Source: Gentiana macrophylla
Lineage: Eukaryota; Streptophyta; Magnoliopsida; Gentianales; Gentianaceae
Direction: 5' to 3'
DNA: 64,000 nt
NCBI GenBank assembly: GCA_026214975.1
Contig: CM047810.1
Location: 95,992,316 to 96,056,315 of the forward strand
The position numbers were made by a program, and so were the translations under genes. Positions 11,701 through 24,187 of the stretch are shown here, in pieces; position 1 is the stretch's first letter, and the number at the start of each line of letters is the position of its first letter. The notes under the pieces are model-generated. The model saw only the letters and a program-made list of their open reading frames with translations. It was not told the DNA's origin and searched no databases.

Positions 11701-13313
11701 GTTCGTATACTTTTCTTCCTGTTATTATTATTGTTATTATTATTATTATTAATCGCTATGAATATAGTATAGATGATGAACAAAACAATCTTTCAACTGA
11801 AAGCATGCCTTGGAAAATCAATTAAAGTTTACACGACGCCTTGAAATCTTCACACAATAAAGGTTTGCTTTCTTTCCCAAATTTTTTTCACAAGAAGATA
11901 GGCAAGATGCAAGAAACCTTTCATGGAAGCTTAATGTGATGAAATTTGTTTTGTGAAGCTTCAAAATACTAAAACAAAACAGATAGATGATAAACAGACA
12001 AATTGCTTAGAAAATGATCAAAAATATCTCAGCAACTAATACAAGCAACTAAAACCGAAGCCAAAGATGATTTGGAAAGGGTTGACATGCATCCTGAGGG
12101 GCGGTAGTACGATCTCCATGAAAGATAGTACTGTGTACTATTGATATTCAGATCTTGTTTAAGTGGACCATTCATACATTGTCTAAAGGCTGTGAGAGCC
12201 TTTTGAATGTTTTAGGTCTTTGGAGGTCCTACAAGGATGAGGGTTGGACTCACACGCCGCCACGCCCACATTTCCTCGATCACCGAAAGATTAAATGAAG
12301 AGAGATAAATGGCAGGTTAAGGGCCAGGAGCCCACTTCACATGTTCTCCTATTTAGACCACCGCAGTCCTGGATCGGCCATTACGAAGATCGGATCACGC
12401 ACTTCGCCCCGAAGGGCCTAGGGACTCGACGCAGTCGGCCGAGCCTCCTTGTCCGACTAATACCTATGATTAAGATAAACATGAGGGAATCCGCTTTCAC
12501 GGGACTCTTATCCAAATGTTCAAACTACTAATGTTTATCTCCTAAATCCCAAAGGGATAAACATTAAGGAATCCTTGATGACTACGGCACAGTAGAATCC
12601 GGACGAGACGTCCCCTACATGTGCGATCCCAAGAAACTAAGAGAGACTTGATTCCTGAAAGAAGAAACATGATACGTAGGCAACTTGGATTACATTATTC
12701 CAGGCTCACTCTAAAACACAAACACCTTCCTTTTGAATTCTAGGTTTTTCTAAGGTTTATTCTTGATTCATTGTCACTAGGTAAACGTGGGTCTGTATTT
12801 TCTTCTTGACGAGATCTAACATCGTCGGTACATCTAGATTTAAATTTTATAGCTCCAAAAAGAAAATATATATTCCACATGTTGCACTTGTTTTTTTCTT
12901 TTTCTTTTTCTTTTTTAGACGTCAATACAAGCTTGTTCTTATATTGATTATCTTCGTGCCAGAATATGCATACACAATGAAGGTTACGGAAAAGTGCGAC
13001 GTTTATAGTTACGGCGTAGTTTTGATGGAACTGACAACCGGAAGAATGCCTGTAGAACGAACAGAATCCGGCGGTGGTGATCTGGTATCGTGGGTTCGAA
13101 ACTATATTCGTGAGCATTCGCTGACAGCCGGAATTTTGATAATCGACTTGATTTGACCAATCACACAATCGCCAGTCACATGATCACAGTGTTAAAATCG
13201 CGCTGATTTGCACAAGTCCAACACCGACTGAACGTCCGCCGATGAGGCAGGTTGTTTTAATGCTGATTGAATCTAATGAACGACAAGGTAATTTCATTTC
13301 TCAACTAGAATGA
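8782..13313 (+). CDS. LRR receptor-like protein kinase, subfamily XI type (frame-disrupted)
   Basis: A plasma-membrane receptor kinase resembling Arabidopsis At5g63930/At2g33170. The chosen start (8782) opens on a signal peptide ([18 protein letters not shown]); an in-frame ATG at 8749 precedes it. Next come the N-terminal cap ([16 protein letters not shown]), about 20 or more LRRs (9000-10800, repeated L-L-L-N-GxIP), a juxtamembrane GNKGLCGG, a membrane helix near 10965-11040, and the kinase: [12 protein letters not shown] (11200), [11 protein letters not shown] (11555), DFGLAKIID (11620), GSYGYIAP (11680). A single intron (11701-12962) splits the codon after YGYIAP; exon 2 opens [20 protein letters not shown] and ends at 13313. 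About fifteen 1-2 base shifts (e.g. near 8888, 9845, 9950, 10065, 10150, 10390, 10560, 10600, 10780, 11012, 11248, 13138, 13190) break the frame, yet protein similarity resumes after each. A recently dead gene or consensus errors would both explain this. Confidence 0.85.
11701..12962 (+). other. Intron of the receptor kinase gene, with probable TE insertion
   Basis: The donor is G|GTTCGT and the acceptor CCAG|AA. The phase restores the expected PEYAY reading, and the intron position is the one known in this subfamily. At 1262 bp it is long. The part at about 12100-12720 is GC-richer than the rest and contains GATACGTAGGCAACTTG, a motif I associate with LTR retroelements, which suggests an inserted fragment. 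An AT-rich stretch with ATT repeats follows the donor (11720-11750). Confidence 0.7.
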
Positions 13314-15000
13314 GTTTGTGCCTACCGCCCGCCGCCCCCCTTTTAAATGGGTTGACTTGAAAATGTTGTTGTATCAATCTTTTTTGCTTGGTTAGCAAAG
13401 TTATTTCTGTAAAAGAGTACTCCATGTTGTGTTTGATTCTTCATTGGATTGTTGTAATACAAGCTTAAGTTGTAGAAGTTGCTTAATATATGTATTTGCC
13501 TTGAGATTCTCTAGAATTGGTGCTGATGTTAGATTGATTGTATTTTTTTTTTATTTTTTTTTTTAGGGAAGATTGATTGTATTTTGAGAATATATATCGG
13601 ATACTCAAAACCATCTTGACCCTACATTTAAAATAACGCCTTAAAAATAGTGAATGAAAATATATGACAAAAATCGATAAACGGCCCGTAAGAACGTTAT
13701 TACACGCTTTGATTGTAAATGACAAATTAATAATAAATGGGCAAAATACCCTTTACACATTAAACATATAAGAACACTCAGATAAAATGTAGTAATAACC
13801 ACTTAAAACAAATAAGAATAAACCCAAAAACAAGAAGAATAAACATAATAAAACGTCAGAACATCCAAACGAAAAGGTCAGAATAAATGCAATAAACAAG
13901 AAGAATAAATTAAAAGTAGAATAAAACCAGAAATGTAGTAACGGTTGGCCAATAAACAAGAAGAATAAATTTATAAAATATATAAAGACATTAAAAATAT
14001 AGTAACGCTACAAAATTAACACTAACAACCCTAAACTTTTTCAAAAAAAAAAAAATTCCAAACTATCACCTTCATCTTCTCTCTCTCAAAAAAAAAAAAA
14101 AAAAATCCAAACTTTCAACTTCATCATCCCCAAATCTTTCAATCATAATCCCCAAATCGAATCCGCTATCTAGTCCGTCCGTCTCAGAGCCGGATGCCAT
14201 GTTTATGGCGATAATTGATGCCGGAGGTGAATAATTAAGCAATTGATTTTTCCGCATCGGATGCCATGTTTTCCGCCGCCTCGCAATTGGGAGATCAAGA
14301 GCAGTAGGTCTCGCAATCGCCTGGCAATGATTTCCTTCCTAAATCGATTCAATGAAGAATCAAAAGGTCCGCTTCATAATCACGCCTCCTTCTTCTATGC
14401 AAATTCGCATCTCTCGCATATGCCGGAATCGCCCAGTGCAATAATCAAGTCTCCTTCTCCGCATCTCTATACAAAGTGCCAAAATTGTGGGATTAGAACG
14501 CTCCGGCGGCAGTGAATTTTGTTTTGAACGCTGATGGATTTTTGAACGTGAAAGGAACGAATTAGGAACGCTGATGAATTTTGTTAATTAGGTTTATAAA
14601 AATAAATAAAAAGGGGTATTTTAGTAAAATTAATTAAGTTTTGTCCTTTCAAATCATCCATGTACTTGTAGCCTAATAAATATATTAATTTGTCTTTTTG
14701 GACAAAAACCTATAAAAAAATAACTCTCATTTTCGTGATTTTGGAGACACCGTATATGTTTCGTGTATATTTTAAAGGGATTCACACGCTTTATGTTTTT
14801 AGCATCTTACTTGCTTCTAGAACTTTATTTGCTTCAGGCGTTCCTCTCTATTTCGAAAATGGTGTGGTTCATACTTTATGAACCTCATTTTATAAAATCA
14901 TGTTATGTATCATATGAAGAACCATACCGTATTGGCTCTTATTTATTTTCAACGTTCACAATTTAGTATATCAAGTTTCATTGTAACTATATACACCCTT
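13314..15000. repeat. Intergenic with short dispersed AACAAGAAGAATAAA repeats
   Basis: After the receptor kinase stop there is no supported gene. Between 13800 and 13975, AACAAGAAGAATAAA recurs three to four times with small changes. Between 14190 and 14270, CGGATGCCATGTTT occurs twice, and AACGCTGATG recurs at about 14528 and 14567. The ORF at 14243-14515 has no recognisable domain. This looks like decayed transposon sequence, class unknown. Confidence 0.35.
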
Positions 15001-15069
15001 TTTATTTGATTTGCCCCAAACTACCAAAGACGCCTGTGTGACTACTACTACTCCCCCAGCTATGTCTTT

Positions 15070-15480
15070 ATCAACCTACTCTATCGATTTTAAAATCGAC
15101 TTAATTTCTTTGTAAGAAATAATATCTTTACCATAAAGCATTGTTTCTCTAAAATGCTTAAACGGCTGGGGAAACAAACACAATAACAACAGGGCCTGAT
15201 CCTCATCTTCAATGTTAGCATCTATATTACTAAAATCCATAAGTAGGGAATCAAATACGATAATATATATAGATGACCCTTCGTGCATATACTGTAAGAT
15301 ATACAAACTCTTTATTAAATAAAGTCTATTCTCCACGGTTTTATTCATATATAAGGATTTTATTTTTTTTTCCCACAAATCTTTAGCAAGAACCCCAATG
15401 ACCACCTCTCTCAAAACTTCATTAAAAGACATACGATGATACCCGACATGGCCTTCTTGTCAAGACCATCAAACTCCTCA
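15070..15480 (-). pseudogene. Ty1/Copia gag remnant (UBN2-type)
   Basis: A minus-strand ORF of 118 codons (15076-15432) has the Copia gag pattern: AKDLWEKKIKSLYMNK, then NRLYLIKSLYILQYMHEG, and DEDQALLLLCLFPQPFKHFR with RETMLYGKD. In this family the gag domain packages the element RNA. The zinc knuckle, pol and both LTRs are missing. The surrounding 15480-15840 shows no further coding similarity. Confidence 0.7.
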
Positions 15481-15839
15481 TCAAACATATTCTCCGCTTT
15501 TTCTCCTTCCTGCAAAGGTAATATCGGCTTCATCAATCAAAGATGACCTCCATCTTCAACCGCCACATCCCGGTTGATGTTTCGCCTAACTTCTCAAAAT
15601 AATACATACTTACCGCCATAATGGCTAATATTCAAAAGCTTGAAAACCACCTCGTAAAAACCTTGGCTTTGATAATGTTTGTTAGAAAAGCAAATCGAGC
15701 GATAAATTTTACCGACGATAACACAAAATAAATAACGGAAGGAAAAAGGCAAAACACCAAATTTACGCGATTCGATCAATGTGATCTTAAAATTCACGGG
15801 CTTAATAGAATATATTACTAAAGTTTTAAATACAAAAGA

Positions 15840-16252
15840 TACAACTCTCCTAAAGTTTCAAAGACAATAACCAAAATATCTAAGATAATCGGTAGCTTTA
15901 TCTTAATTTAATACGCCAAAAACACCCGGCAATTGATCCTATTAAATATAAATCTAAGTCGGCTGCTACTTAATCAATAGCCGATTTGGGAACAAATTAA
16001 GGTGGTGGGCTTTGGCCTGCTTAACAGACTTGGTGCATCTTAAAATTTTAAATTTGATGCTTTTATGTCTCATTTGTTTCTCGGAATAGGCTTGTCTTGT
16101 CATTATCAATAATTTAAGATTAAATTGATATATTACTACTTAGAATAAAAAAGGGACGATTATCAAAACGACATACATCGACTTAATTGTATAAAACGAT
16201 ATTCAAAACAAACACTTAATATAAAGGACAAAAATTATGTAGATAGACTAAA

Positions 16253-16325
<73 letters not shown>

Positions 16326-16842
16326 TATACACATCCCTAAATACTAAAAACATAAACATACTACACTCTCTCGCTCGCTGCTTCTCACTTTCTCTCAGCA
16401 CTCTCTCGCGCTCTCTAATATTCCAGAGTGTTCTTCCTCACAAAGAACCGGCCGCCGACTCGTCATTGCCGTTAACTCATTTCTCCGCCCCACCTTTGAA
16501 CTATCATTTTGATCAAATAATTGTTGTCATTTTTTATATATATAATGAATATGTTTTAACACCATATGTTTGGGATATTCATTCTCGACTTCGACGGATC
16601 CTTAACATTCGGGTATCCCGAGTGTCGGGACCCGACACTTATCGGGTACGGGTTCAAGAAGAAAAATTGAATCCTAAATCTTGTCGGGACGGGTTTCGGA
16701 TAGTAGGTTTACGGGTCGGATCCCGACTCGATGCCACCCCTAGATAAGTATCTTCTTTTCTAACAGTTCTACCGGCTGAGCTTTTCAACGGTTTTACTTG
16801 TGCCAGGTAAATTACAATATATTTATACATTATTGTCATAGG
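15840..16842. other. Intergenic with (AT)n run and GC-rich palindromes
   Basis: No gene. Position 16256-16326 is a nearly pure (AT)n run and 16365-16420 is CT-rich. At 16617-16646 a 19-bp palindrome, AGTGTCGGGACCCGACACT, sits inside a larger imperfect hairpin. The stretch ends with GATGCCACCCCTAG (about 16730-16743), which resembles the terminal sequence of one class of plant hAT element; I could not find the matching left end. Confidence 0.4.
16256..16326. repeat. (AT)n microsatellite
   Basis: About 65-70 bp of uninterrupted AT dinucleotide, likely length-variable. Confidence 0.95.
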
Positions 16843-17287
16843 CAGAGCGGAGCCAGGATTATGGGTTAAGGGGGGCGAAATTCTAAATAAATTGTCGTGG
16901 TAAATTGTTCAAAAAAATTTCCCTATATTGTTTTTCATAGCAATAAGAAAGGATTGTATAAATTTTTTTGATTGTCATATCAATTAACTTCTTAAAATGT
17001 TAAGAAATCTTGAGAAAAAGAAGTTTGGAAACGCTTGAGTAAAAATAAATAAAATCAAGTTTAACACGTAAAATAAGTTTTATAAAAATTTGCAGCCAAG
17101 GGATTCAACTGATCCCTTGGAAAAATTTCAACACTACATCATTGGATCATACACGTAACATGAAATTTATAGGGACAAATAATATACAACACATTAAAGC
17201 AACATATTAACAAATAAGAAGGTTATTTTAGTAATTTCGTAAAATTTAAGGGCACGATTCCCCTTTCCCTATATAAGTCCGCCCCTG
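16843..17287. mobile_element. Non-autonomous hAT element, 445 bp
   Basis: The element begins CAGAGCGGAGCC and ends TCCGCCCCTG, an imperfect terminal inverted repeat (CAG[A/G]GCGGA). It is flanked on both sides by the same 8-bp word, GTCATAGG (16835-16842 and 17288-17295). An 8-bp target-site duplication is the hAT signature. It has no transposase ORF. It shares its terminal CAGNGCGGA with the 152-bp element at 39397-39548. Confidence 0.85.
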
Positions 17288-17600
17288 GTCATAGGTCCGG
17301 TATGATCCATTCATCGATATAACTTTTATAATTATAACGAGTGTAAAATAAATGTTATAGTAATTTATTATGATTAATTTGTTATCTCATACTCTCCGCG
17401 TTCCTATTTAACTGTCGCAGTTGCAAAAAAGAATTTCTTTTTTATCTGTCGTGGTTATGTTTTCAAAGCATTATTATTTATCAGATTTTTCTACATCTAC
17501 CCTTATTTATTTAGTGTAAGTAGATTGAAAATAACATTGTATTAATTATATTCAAGGTGTTATTGTCATTTTGATGTTAAGTCAAAGCATTAACTACTAT

Positions 17601-17744
17601 TGCAACTAGATCACAAAATAATTTTCATTGATTCAATAATATGAGTACAGAGTGTTTGTCTTAGCCAATAAGCATAAGATAAAATACTAGAAAATATTTT
17701 AGATAATTTAGACTTAGTCTAGTTTATCTATAGTATCCTCAACA
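17601..17744 (-). repeat. 3' LTR of Copia A
   Basis: 144 bp, aligning with 30593-30747 through CATTGATTCAATAATA, AGATAAAATACTAGAAAATA and CTATAGTATCCTCAACA. The two copies differ by several substitutions and small indels, so the insertion is not recent. Confidence 0.9.
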
Positions 17745-17749
17745 CGCCC

Positions 17750-18500
17750 CACAATCCCGCAAAAGAGAATGGACACAGAGATTGACTTGAGTAACTCAAG
17801 CACGGAGGGGCAAGTGGTTTGGTGAGCAATTGGGCAAGTCGCTCTTCCACAACCGAGGAACGAAATCAATAGTCGTTTGGTAGTGACTAATTCACGGACA
17901 TGGTGGAAATCTATTTCGATGTGCTTGGTGCGAGCATGAAAAAATGGATTGTAAGAAAGATAGGTTGCCCCAATGTTGTCACACCAGAGCATCGGCAGAG
18001 AGGGCAGGCCGACATGCATTTCTTAAAGGAGACTGCATAACCACTGTACTTCAGTAGTAGTATTAGACAGAGTCTTGTATTCGGCCTCAGTACTAATTTT
18101 AGAGACGGTGAGATGTTGTTTGGAACGCCAACTGATGAGATTTTTGCCAAGAAAAATACAGTAGGCACCGACAGAACGGCGATTATCGGGGTCCGCCGCC
18201 CAATCAGAATCACAATAGTCATGGAGAGTGAGCGGAGAGTGCCGAGAGAGAAATAGACCATCATAAATAATGTGTTTGAGATAGAGTAGGATGCGCTTAA
18301 CAGTGAGCCAGTGATCATCAGTCGGGGTGTGCATGAACTTACTAACTTTGTGAACAACAAAGGCAATGTCCGGGCGTGTGAAGCTAAGATATTACAGGAC
18401 ACCGAAAATAGTGAGATACAGAAAGGGGTCGGTGAAGAGGGAATCGGATGAGGCCGTCATATGATTGTGGGTTTATACATGGTGCGTGTGCAGGCTTGAC
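17750..18500 (-). pseudogene. Copia A RNase H region
   Basis: Minus-strand fragments include HTPTDDHWLTVKRILLYLKH, CDSDWAADPDNRRSVGAY, SWRSKQHLTVSKISTEAEYK and [20 protein letters not shown]. These are in order the RNase H and tail blocks of Copia polyproteins. The segment EAEYK carries the catalytic Glu; CDSDWA carries an Asp. The frame shifts twice (near 18020 and 18330). The N-terminal continuation lies beyond the inserted LTR, at 25550. Confidence 0.85.
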
Positions 18501-19067
18501 TTATATGTTAGGAAATCTATGCGGAACGCAGAGAATTCATAATTTTATTTCCTTTGACCAGATCGACTTCGCTTAAGCAACAAACATATAAAGCTAGTAG
18601 ACGGTGGTTACCTTGCTTGATCTAAAAGATCGACGCTTTGACCGCCTAATGAGAGTAAATGATGCACGGAGCCGCCTGCCGCTCGCCTCTACCGCTAGTC
18701 CACATGAACAACCCACCGTAATCCATCATTGGATTGCTACTAGAAAATCCAACTGCTAGACCGGCATTTTCTCTCTCCTAAAACTCTCTCTAACGAACTC
18801 TCTATTTTTCACAAGAGCTATTAGCTCTTGGAGTTGTGATGTACAAAAGAGCTTGACACCACACTATATTTATAGTGTGTGTGGCGCCATCTATTATAGA
18901 GTGGAGAGGAAGAAAACATTTTACTAGTAAAATAAGGAAAATATATTTGATTGATTTATCTCATTAATATTCAATATCTAATATTAAATATTCCAATATA
19001 TTGTCAATATCTTATATTGACTATATTTATCTTATTACCATAAATCAATTTACAAATATGTATATAT

Positions 19068-19076
<9 letters not shown>

Positions 19077-19150
<74 letters not shown>

Positions 19151-19217
19151 AAATCTATATATATAAATATCTAGATATTATAAATATGCACATGTATATC
19201 TTATATATATGTATAAC

Positions 19218-19290
<73 letters not shown>
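19077..19290. repeat. (AT)n runs inside solo LTR B
   Basis: Two long AT runs (about 19077-19142 and 19219-19288) are separated by AT-rich sequence with short variants. Confidence 0.9.
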
Positions 19291-19293
<3 letters not shown>

Positions 19294-19468
19294 CTAATAT
19301 TAATATATGGTAATACTATTAATTAAATTGCACAATCCAAGTGTATCTTATATACACACAAATTATGCCACCTTAGCCAACAAATTGGCATTCGAATATT
19401 CTTTAATTAATATAATACTATTAATATCTTGTATGTAATTTATTCATAATAAATAAATACCACCATAT

Positions 19469-19808
19469 CAAGAGAGTTTGAGAAAGTAATAATATTTGAG
19501 TAAACTTCAACTTATCTTTATTCATCATAAAATAAGAGTATAAATAGATACAAGTATGGAGAAAAAGGTCCTAGTAGTGTCATGAAAAGCATGGGCGGCT
19601 AGTATGTGATAGACGGTCCATATGCGGGACATACAAAAGGCTAGACATAATAAGACAAATTAGAGTTATTTTTATGACATATTAATTGTTTATATCACAC
19701 AATTAATATGTCATGTTACAAATAATGTGTACAAGTAAAGTGTTACACTTTAAATACAAAAGGTAAACGAAATATTCATAATATTAAATATTATGTAATA
19801 TTTCCACA
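19469..19808 (-). repeat. 3' LTR of Copia C
   Basis: Shares long identical blocks with 24127-24455, including GACATATTAATTGTTTATAT and AATATTATGTAATATTTCC. Confidence 0.92.
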
Positions 19809-19855
19809 CCCCCTCAAACTCGGTTGTATATGTTTATACAAACCAAGTTTGATAC

Positions 19856-22570
19856 TCACCACAACATAAAGAGGTGGAATGGCCTTTGTGAGAATATCAA
19901 GATTCGTCGGCCGAGGAACATAATCGGGTTGAATGATATGTGCATCAATCTTTTCTTTAAGAAAATGTCCACAATATCCACATGTTTTGTTTTATCATGA
20001 TGAACAGTGATCCTCTCGCCATGCATAATGCAATTATTGTCACAAAGAGAGTATGACGGGTTGCCGAGGAGGTTGTCGGAGTTCAAGAAGGACTTTTTGC
20101 AAACACAAGGTTTCACAAATGCCCAAAACAAGTGCTCGAGTTCACCAAAGACTACTTCTGTATACAAGAGGGTCGCTTCTTGCTTCTCCAAGTGACTAGA
20201 TTACCCCATACATATGAACAAAGAGCCTCGTGATAGATCTTCCTGCCTATGTGGCAATCAACCCACCAAGATCGCAGGTAGACCTTAATGGATCTCTCAA
20301 GAGACTTAGTGAAATGTAAGCCTTGGTCGTGAGTTGACTTTAAGTATCTCAATATTCTCAGACAAAGATCCAATGTTGCTCAAGAGGGCAATGCATGAAT
20401 TGACTCGACAAGGCTAACTCCATATGCAATATCAGTCCGGGTTGAATGATATGTGCATCAATCTTCTTTAAAAATGTCTCACAATATCCACATGTTTCCT
20501 ACAAGTCTCTCGATATTGATCCTTTCTCGACAAAGAAGATTACCATGCACCGTAGAATTACTTGGGTCTACTGAGAGATAGCAGTTTGCACCCTAACATA
20601 CCGCTTCTTCAAAGAGTCCAAAGACATACTTTCTCTCGTGAGACCGAGATACCCCCGGCTGCTTCCTGCTATTTCCATGCCAAGGAAGTACTTTGAGATA
20701 TCCTGCATCTTTAACTTGAAACACTTTTGCCGTATGGTCTTCAATTGTTGATCTCAAAGGTCATCCCCAAAGAAGGATGATATCATCCACATGTACAATA
20801 AGAATGGATCTTTTCTGTTGGTTGTTTTGATAAACATGGTGTGATCTCGAGTTGCATTGATGATATCCAGCAGCCTTTAACCACAAAGAGTAAGTTTGCC
20901 AAACCAGCTCGGCGGGACCGCTTGTGCCATATAGAGATTTCCCGCTTGCAAACTTTCCCTCGAGTGTGAGTGTTGGCAAACCAAGAGGTACATTCATATA
21001 GACTTCCTCAAGAAGGTCACCATTTAGAAAGCATTCTTGATATCCAATTGGTGGAGAGGCCACTGTTGGACAAAGAAGTGAGATCAAGACTCGACAAGGT
21101 TTAGCTTTGCCACAGTGCAAAGGTCTCTTTGTAGTCAAGTCCATATGTTTGAGTGAATCCTTGCAAACTACCTAGCTTTGTATTTGTCAATAGTACCATC
21201 AAGATTGTACTTGATAAAGAATGTACCATTTACAAATGACTCGCCTTCTTTCCATGTGAGAGTGTGGTGAGGTCCCATGTATGGTTGTCAAAAAGAGCAG
21301 AGCAATATTTCGCTTTTTGATACCGCTTTCCACCTATCATGTTGAAGAGCTTCTTGTATATTCTTAGGAATGGAGTGAGAATCCAAGTCCTGTGTAAACA
21401 TAGCAAAAGAAGGTGACAAGTGATCATAAGACACATAAGTATGAATAGAGTGATTAGTGCATGATCTCTTTCCTTCGGATAAAGAATGGGTATGTCATCA
21501 ATATCGTTGAATGAGCAGGTCAAGAGCCTCGTGAGGTCACGAGGTTCAAGGGTTCGTCAGAGGCTACCGAGGTTCAAGAGGCTCGTGAGGGTCGCCGAGG
21601 TTCAAGAGATGCCGGGGCTCAGAGTCGAGGTTCAGAATCGAGAGTGCGTGAGGGTCACGAGCACGTGAGTCCGGCCGAGGAGTTGGTTGAGGGATTGGAG
21701 TGAGCTCAATTTCAATAAGGTTGCCATCTGTGACTGTCTCAGTAGGCTTGCTGTAGTATGGGGTTTTTTTCAAAGAATTTTACATCCATAGAATTGTAAA
21801 ATATTTTGTCAGTGGGAGAATAATACTTGTAACCCTTTCTGTCTTTGGCATAGCCTAGGAAGATGCACTTATGAGATTTGGGATCAAGTTTGCTTCGTGT
21901 CAAGGCATGAATATAGACAAACACAAGACATCCAAAGATCTTTGGAGGCAACTCAAAGAATGAGACGAGGGCAGGAATGAGTTGTCACAGGGTTTGACGG
22001 GAGTCTTGAAACCTAACACTCTACTGGGTAACCTGCTGATCGATATGTGGTCAGTTAATATAGCTTCACCCCACATGTATTTTGGCACATGTGTGGTGAA
22101 CATGATTGATCTAGCCATCTCCAAGAGTAGTGCCTATTTTTCCTCCTCAAAGAACCCCATTCTCACTGAGGTGTCTCTACATAGCTACCGATGTGAACAA
22201 TTCCTTATCATTCAGAAGGTGCCGAGGTTGGACTCATAGTATTCCAGTGGCATTATCTGCTTTTAAGATTTTAATCTTAGTGACAAATTGAGTGGATACC
22301 ATGTTATAGAATTCTTGGAAGATGGTTCCAACTTCGGATTTATCTTTCATAAAAAATAGCCATGTGATTCTGGTGTGGTCATCTATGAAGGTGACAAACC
22401 ACCTCTTCCCTCGTTATACTTTTAACTCTCGAGGGTCCCCATACATCACTATGAATCAAAGTGAAAGGTGTGGAAGGTAAATAAGGTATTTTAGTATACA
22501 CAGATTTAGTAAGTTTGGCAAACCTGATGTATATCACATCAAGATCACCGAGGTTACATCCTTTAAACAA
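19856..22570 (-). pseudogene. Copia C pol remnant (integrase, RT, RNase H)
   Basis: Integrase-region segments include PKIFGCLVFVYIHALTRSK (about 21920) and KCIFLGYAKDRKGYKYYS, and an upstream FTLIHSDVWGPS (about 22470). RT shows RSILIVHVDDIILL near 20800, where the usual YVDD reads HVDD. RNase H segments lie at 20152-20373 (RYLKSTHDQGLHFTKS, WGNLVTWRSKK). An RT/RNase H join near 20400-20480 contains duplicated sequence related to 19930-19980, so this part is rearranged. Stop codons and shifts are dense. Confidence 0.8.
21530..21665. repeat. Degenerate internal repeat GAGGTTCAAGAGGCTCGTGA in Copia C
   Basis: In the linker between integrase and RT, units of roughly 20-30 bp built from GAGGTTCAAG and CGTGAGG(G)TC(A/G)C recur about five times. 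It is an expanded minisatellite inside the element. Confidence 0.6.
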
Positions 22571-23059
22571 TTCAGAATTATCGACTTTAAATAACCAAAA
22601 CTTGATGACCTAGTCTATAATGCCAGAGCATGATATTGTCTAAGGTTTGGCTGCAGTCGAGAGGTCGTTTACTTTTTGGCCTTCTGCCTTCAAAGTGGTT
22701 GACCACAAACAATCCTCGAAAGCAAAGCTTTAGCTCTCCTAATCACTTCCTCGTGAAGAAAGATCCTGAATATACACCGATTGTCATTAAACAAGACTAT
22801 CCAATTTAGGTCCTTAGTAAGTCTACTCACGATATAAGGTTACAAATAATTTTGGAACAAACAGACATCCTCGTAGCGTATCTTATCAAGAAGTTTAACA
22901 TTTCCTAAACCTTGTGTACAGAAATAGATCCATCAAAGAATCTTAATATCAGGGATCCGATGACAGGGTTTAAGGTGAGAAATAAGCCTTTGTTACCAAA
23001 TATATGTGAGATGCCCTAATCAACAATCCAAATATCACTACCGAGAGGTGAGTGGAATG

Positions 23060-24187
23060 TACCTGCTTTAGCATGAGTAGTCAGTGTCGTTGATGGAACT
23101 ACCTTCCTTTTGCTGAGCAAGGAAGGCTTTGAAGGAAGCAAACTGAGCATTCAAAGTAGTGTCCTTGTTCTCTTCTTCACTGACATGTCTCGCCTCGGAT
23201 TTCCTCGGTTGGCTTGGAGGATTTTGAGGAATTAGGCTTACCATGTAGTTTCCAAAGAATTGTCCTTTGTGTGATTTGTGCGCTTGCAAAGGGTCACGTA
23301 ACAACTTTCTGTCTTCTCAGCAGGCCTTCAGAGACCTCAATAACCTCAAGAGTTTCCCGACAACCATCGCTGCCGAGCTCTCGCAGTAGGTGATCGGGTG
23401 GTTGCTTTGGCAAAGATCACTTTTCTCCTCGCTTTCCTCATGTTTGACTTCAAAGAAACACAGCACTTGAGATCGGGGAGTGGTTTAGTAGCAAGGACTC
23501 TTCCTCTAACATCATCAAGAGATGGGTTCACCCAAAGGAGGAACTTGAATACCCTTTTTTCTCAATGATGTCCCCGCATGCGTAGCATCCCGCATATCAT
23601 TCCATTGGTGAGTTTCCAACATATCTAGTGTTGCCATGCCTTAGATAGTTGGTTGAAGTAACCGAGAACAGCATGTATCACCTTGCCTCGCAATTTTGAT
23701 TTGAGCTTCAAGATCATAGACCTCGATGTATTGTCCTTTTGAGTAAAGGTCTCCTGCATTGTCCTGCATTTCCTTTGCAGATCATACATCGCTAAGTTCT
23801 CATCGATCTCTTTTGTCATTGACCTCGTGAGGATGGTCATGACTTGGTTATTTTCTCGATCCCATGCTTCAAACTTGGGGTCGGGCCAAGCAGGGCAGTG
23901 CTTGGAGCCGATAGGTATCCCATCTTGCTCGCCGGAGATATACATCTTCATGCACCTTGACCATAGCATGTTGTTGCTGCCATCAAGTCTATGATTCAGA
24001 ATGAAGAGTTTTCAAAGACCCTACCACGAGGTCGCGACTCTACCGAGGGTGAAGAAGCTTCTGATATTGAAGACATTCTTGATATGAGATGAGATCTTTC
24101 AAATAAGGAGTTTATCTCTGATACCATGAAGAGAATTTGAGAAAGTAATAATACTTGAGTAAACTTCAACTTATCTTTATTCATCAT
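23060..24187 (-). pseudogene. Copia C gag remnant
   Basis: Minus-strand fragments: LWSRCMKMYISGEQDG (about 23960), FEAWDRENNQVMTILTRSMT, then DLQRKCRTMQETFTQKDN, matching the gag of element D. The zinc-knuckle region is lost near 23280. Frames change at about 23530 and 23620. Confidence 0.8.
24116..24126 (-). promoter_or_regulatory. Primer-binding site, initiator tRNA-Met
   Basis: TGGTATCAGAG on the minus strand, abutting the 5' LTR of Copia C. It is the standard Copia primer site. Confidence 0.9.

Noticed and set aside
14243..14515. 90-codon plus-strand ORF
   Set aside because: No domain, located among short repeats, and no supporting splice or promoter signals.
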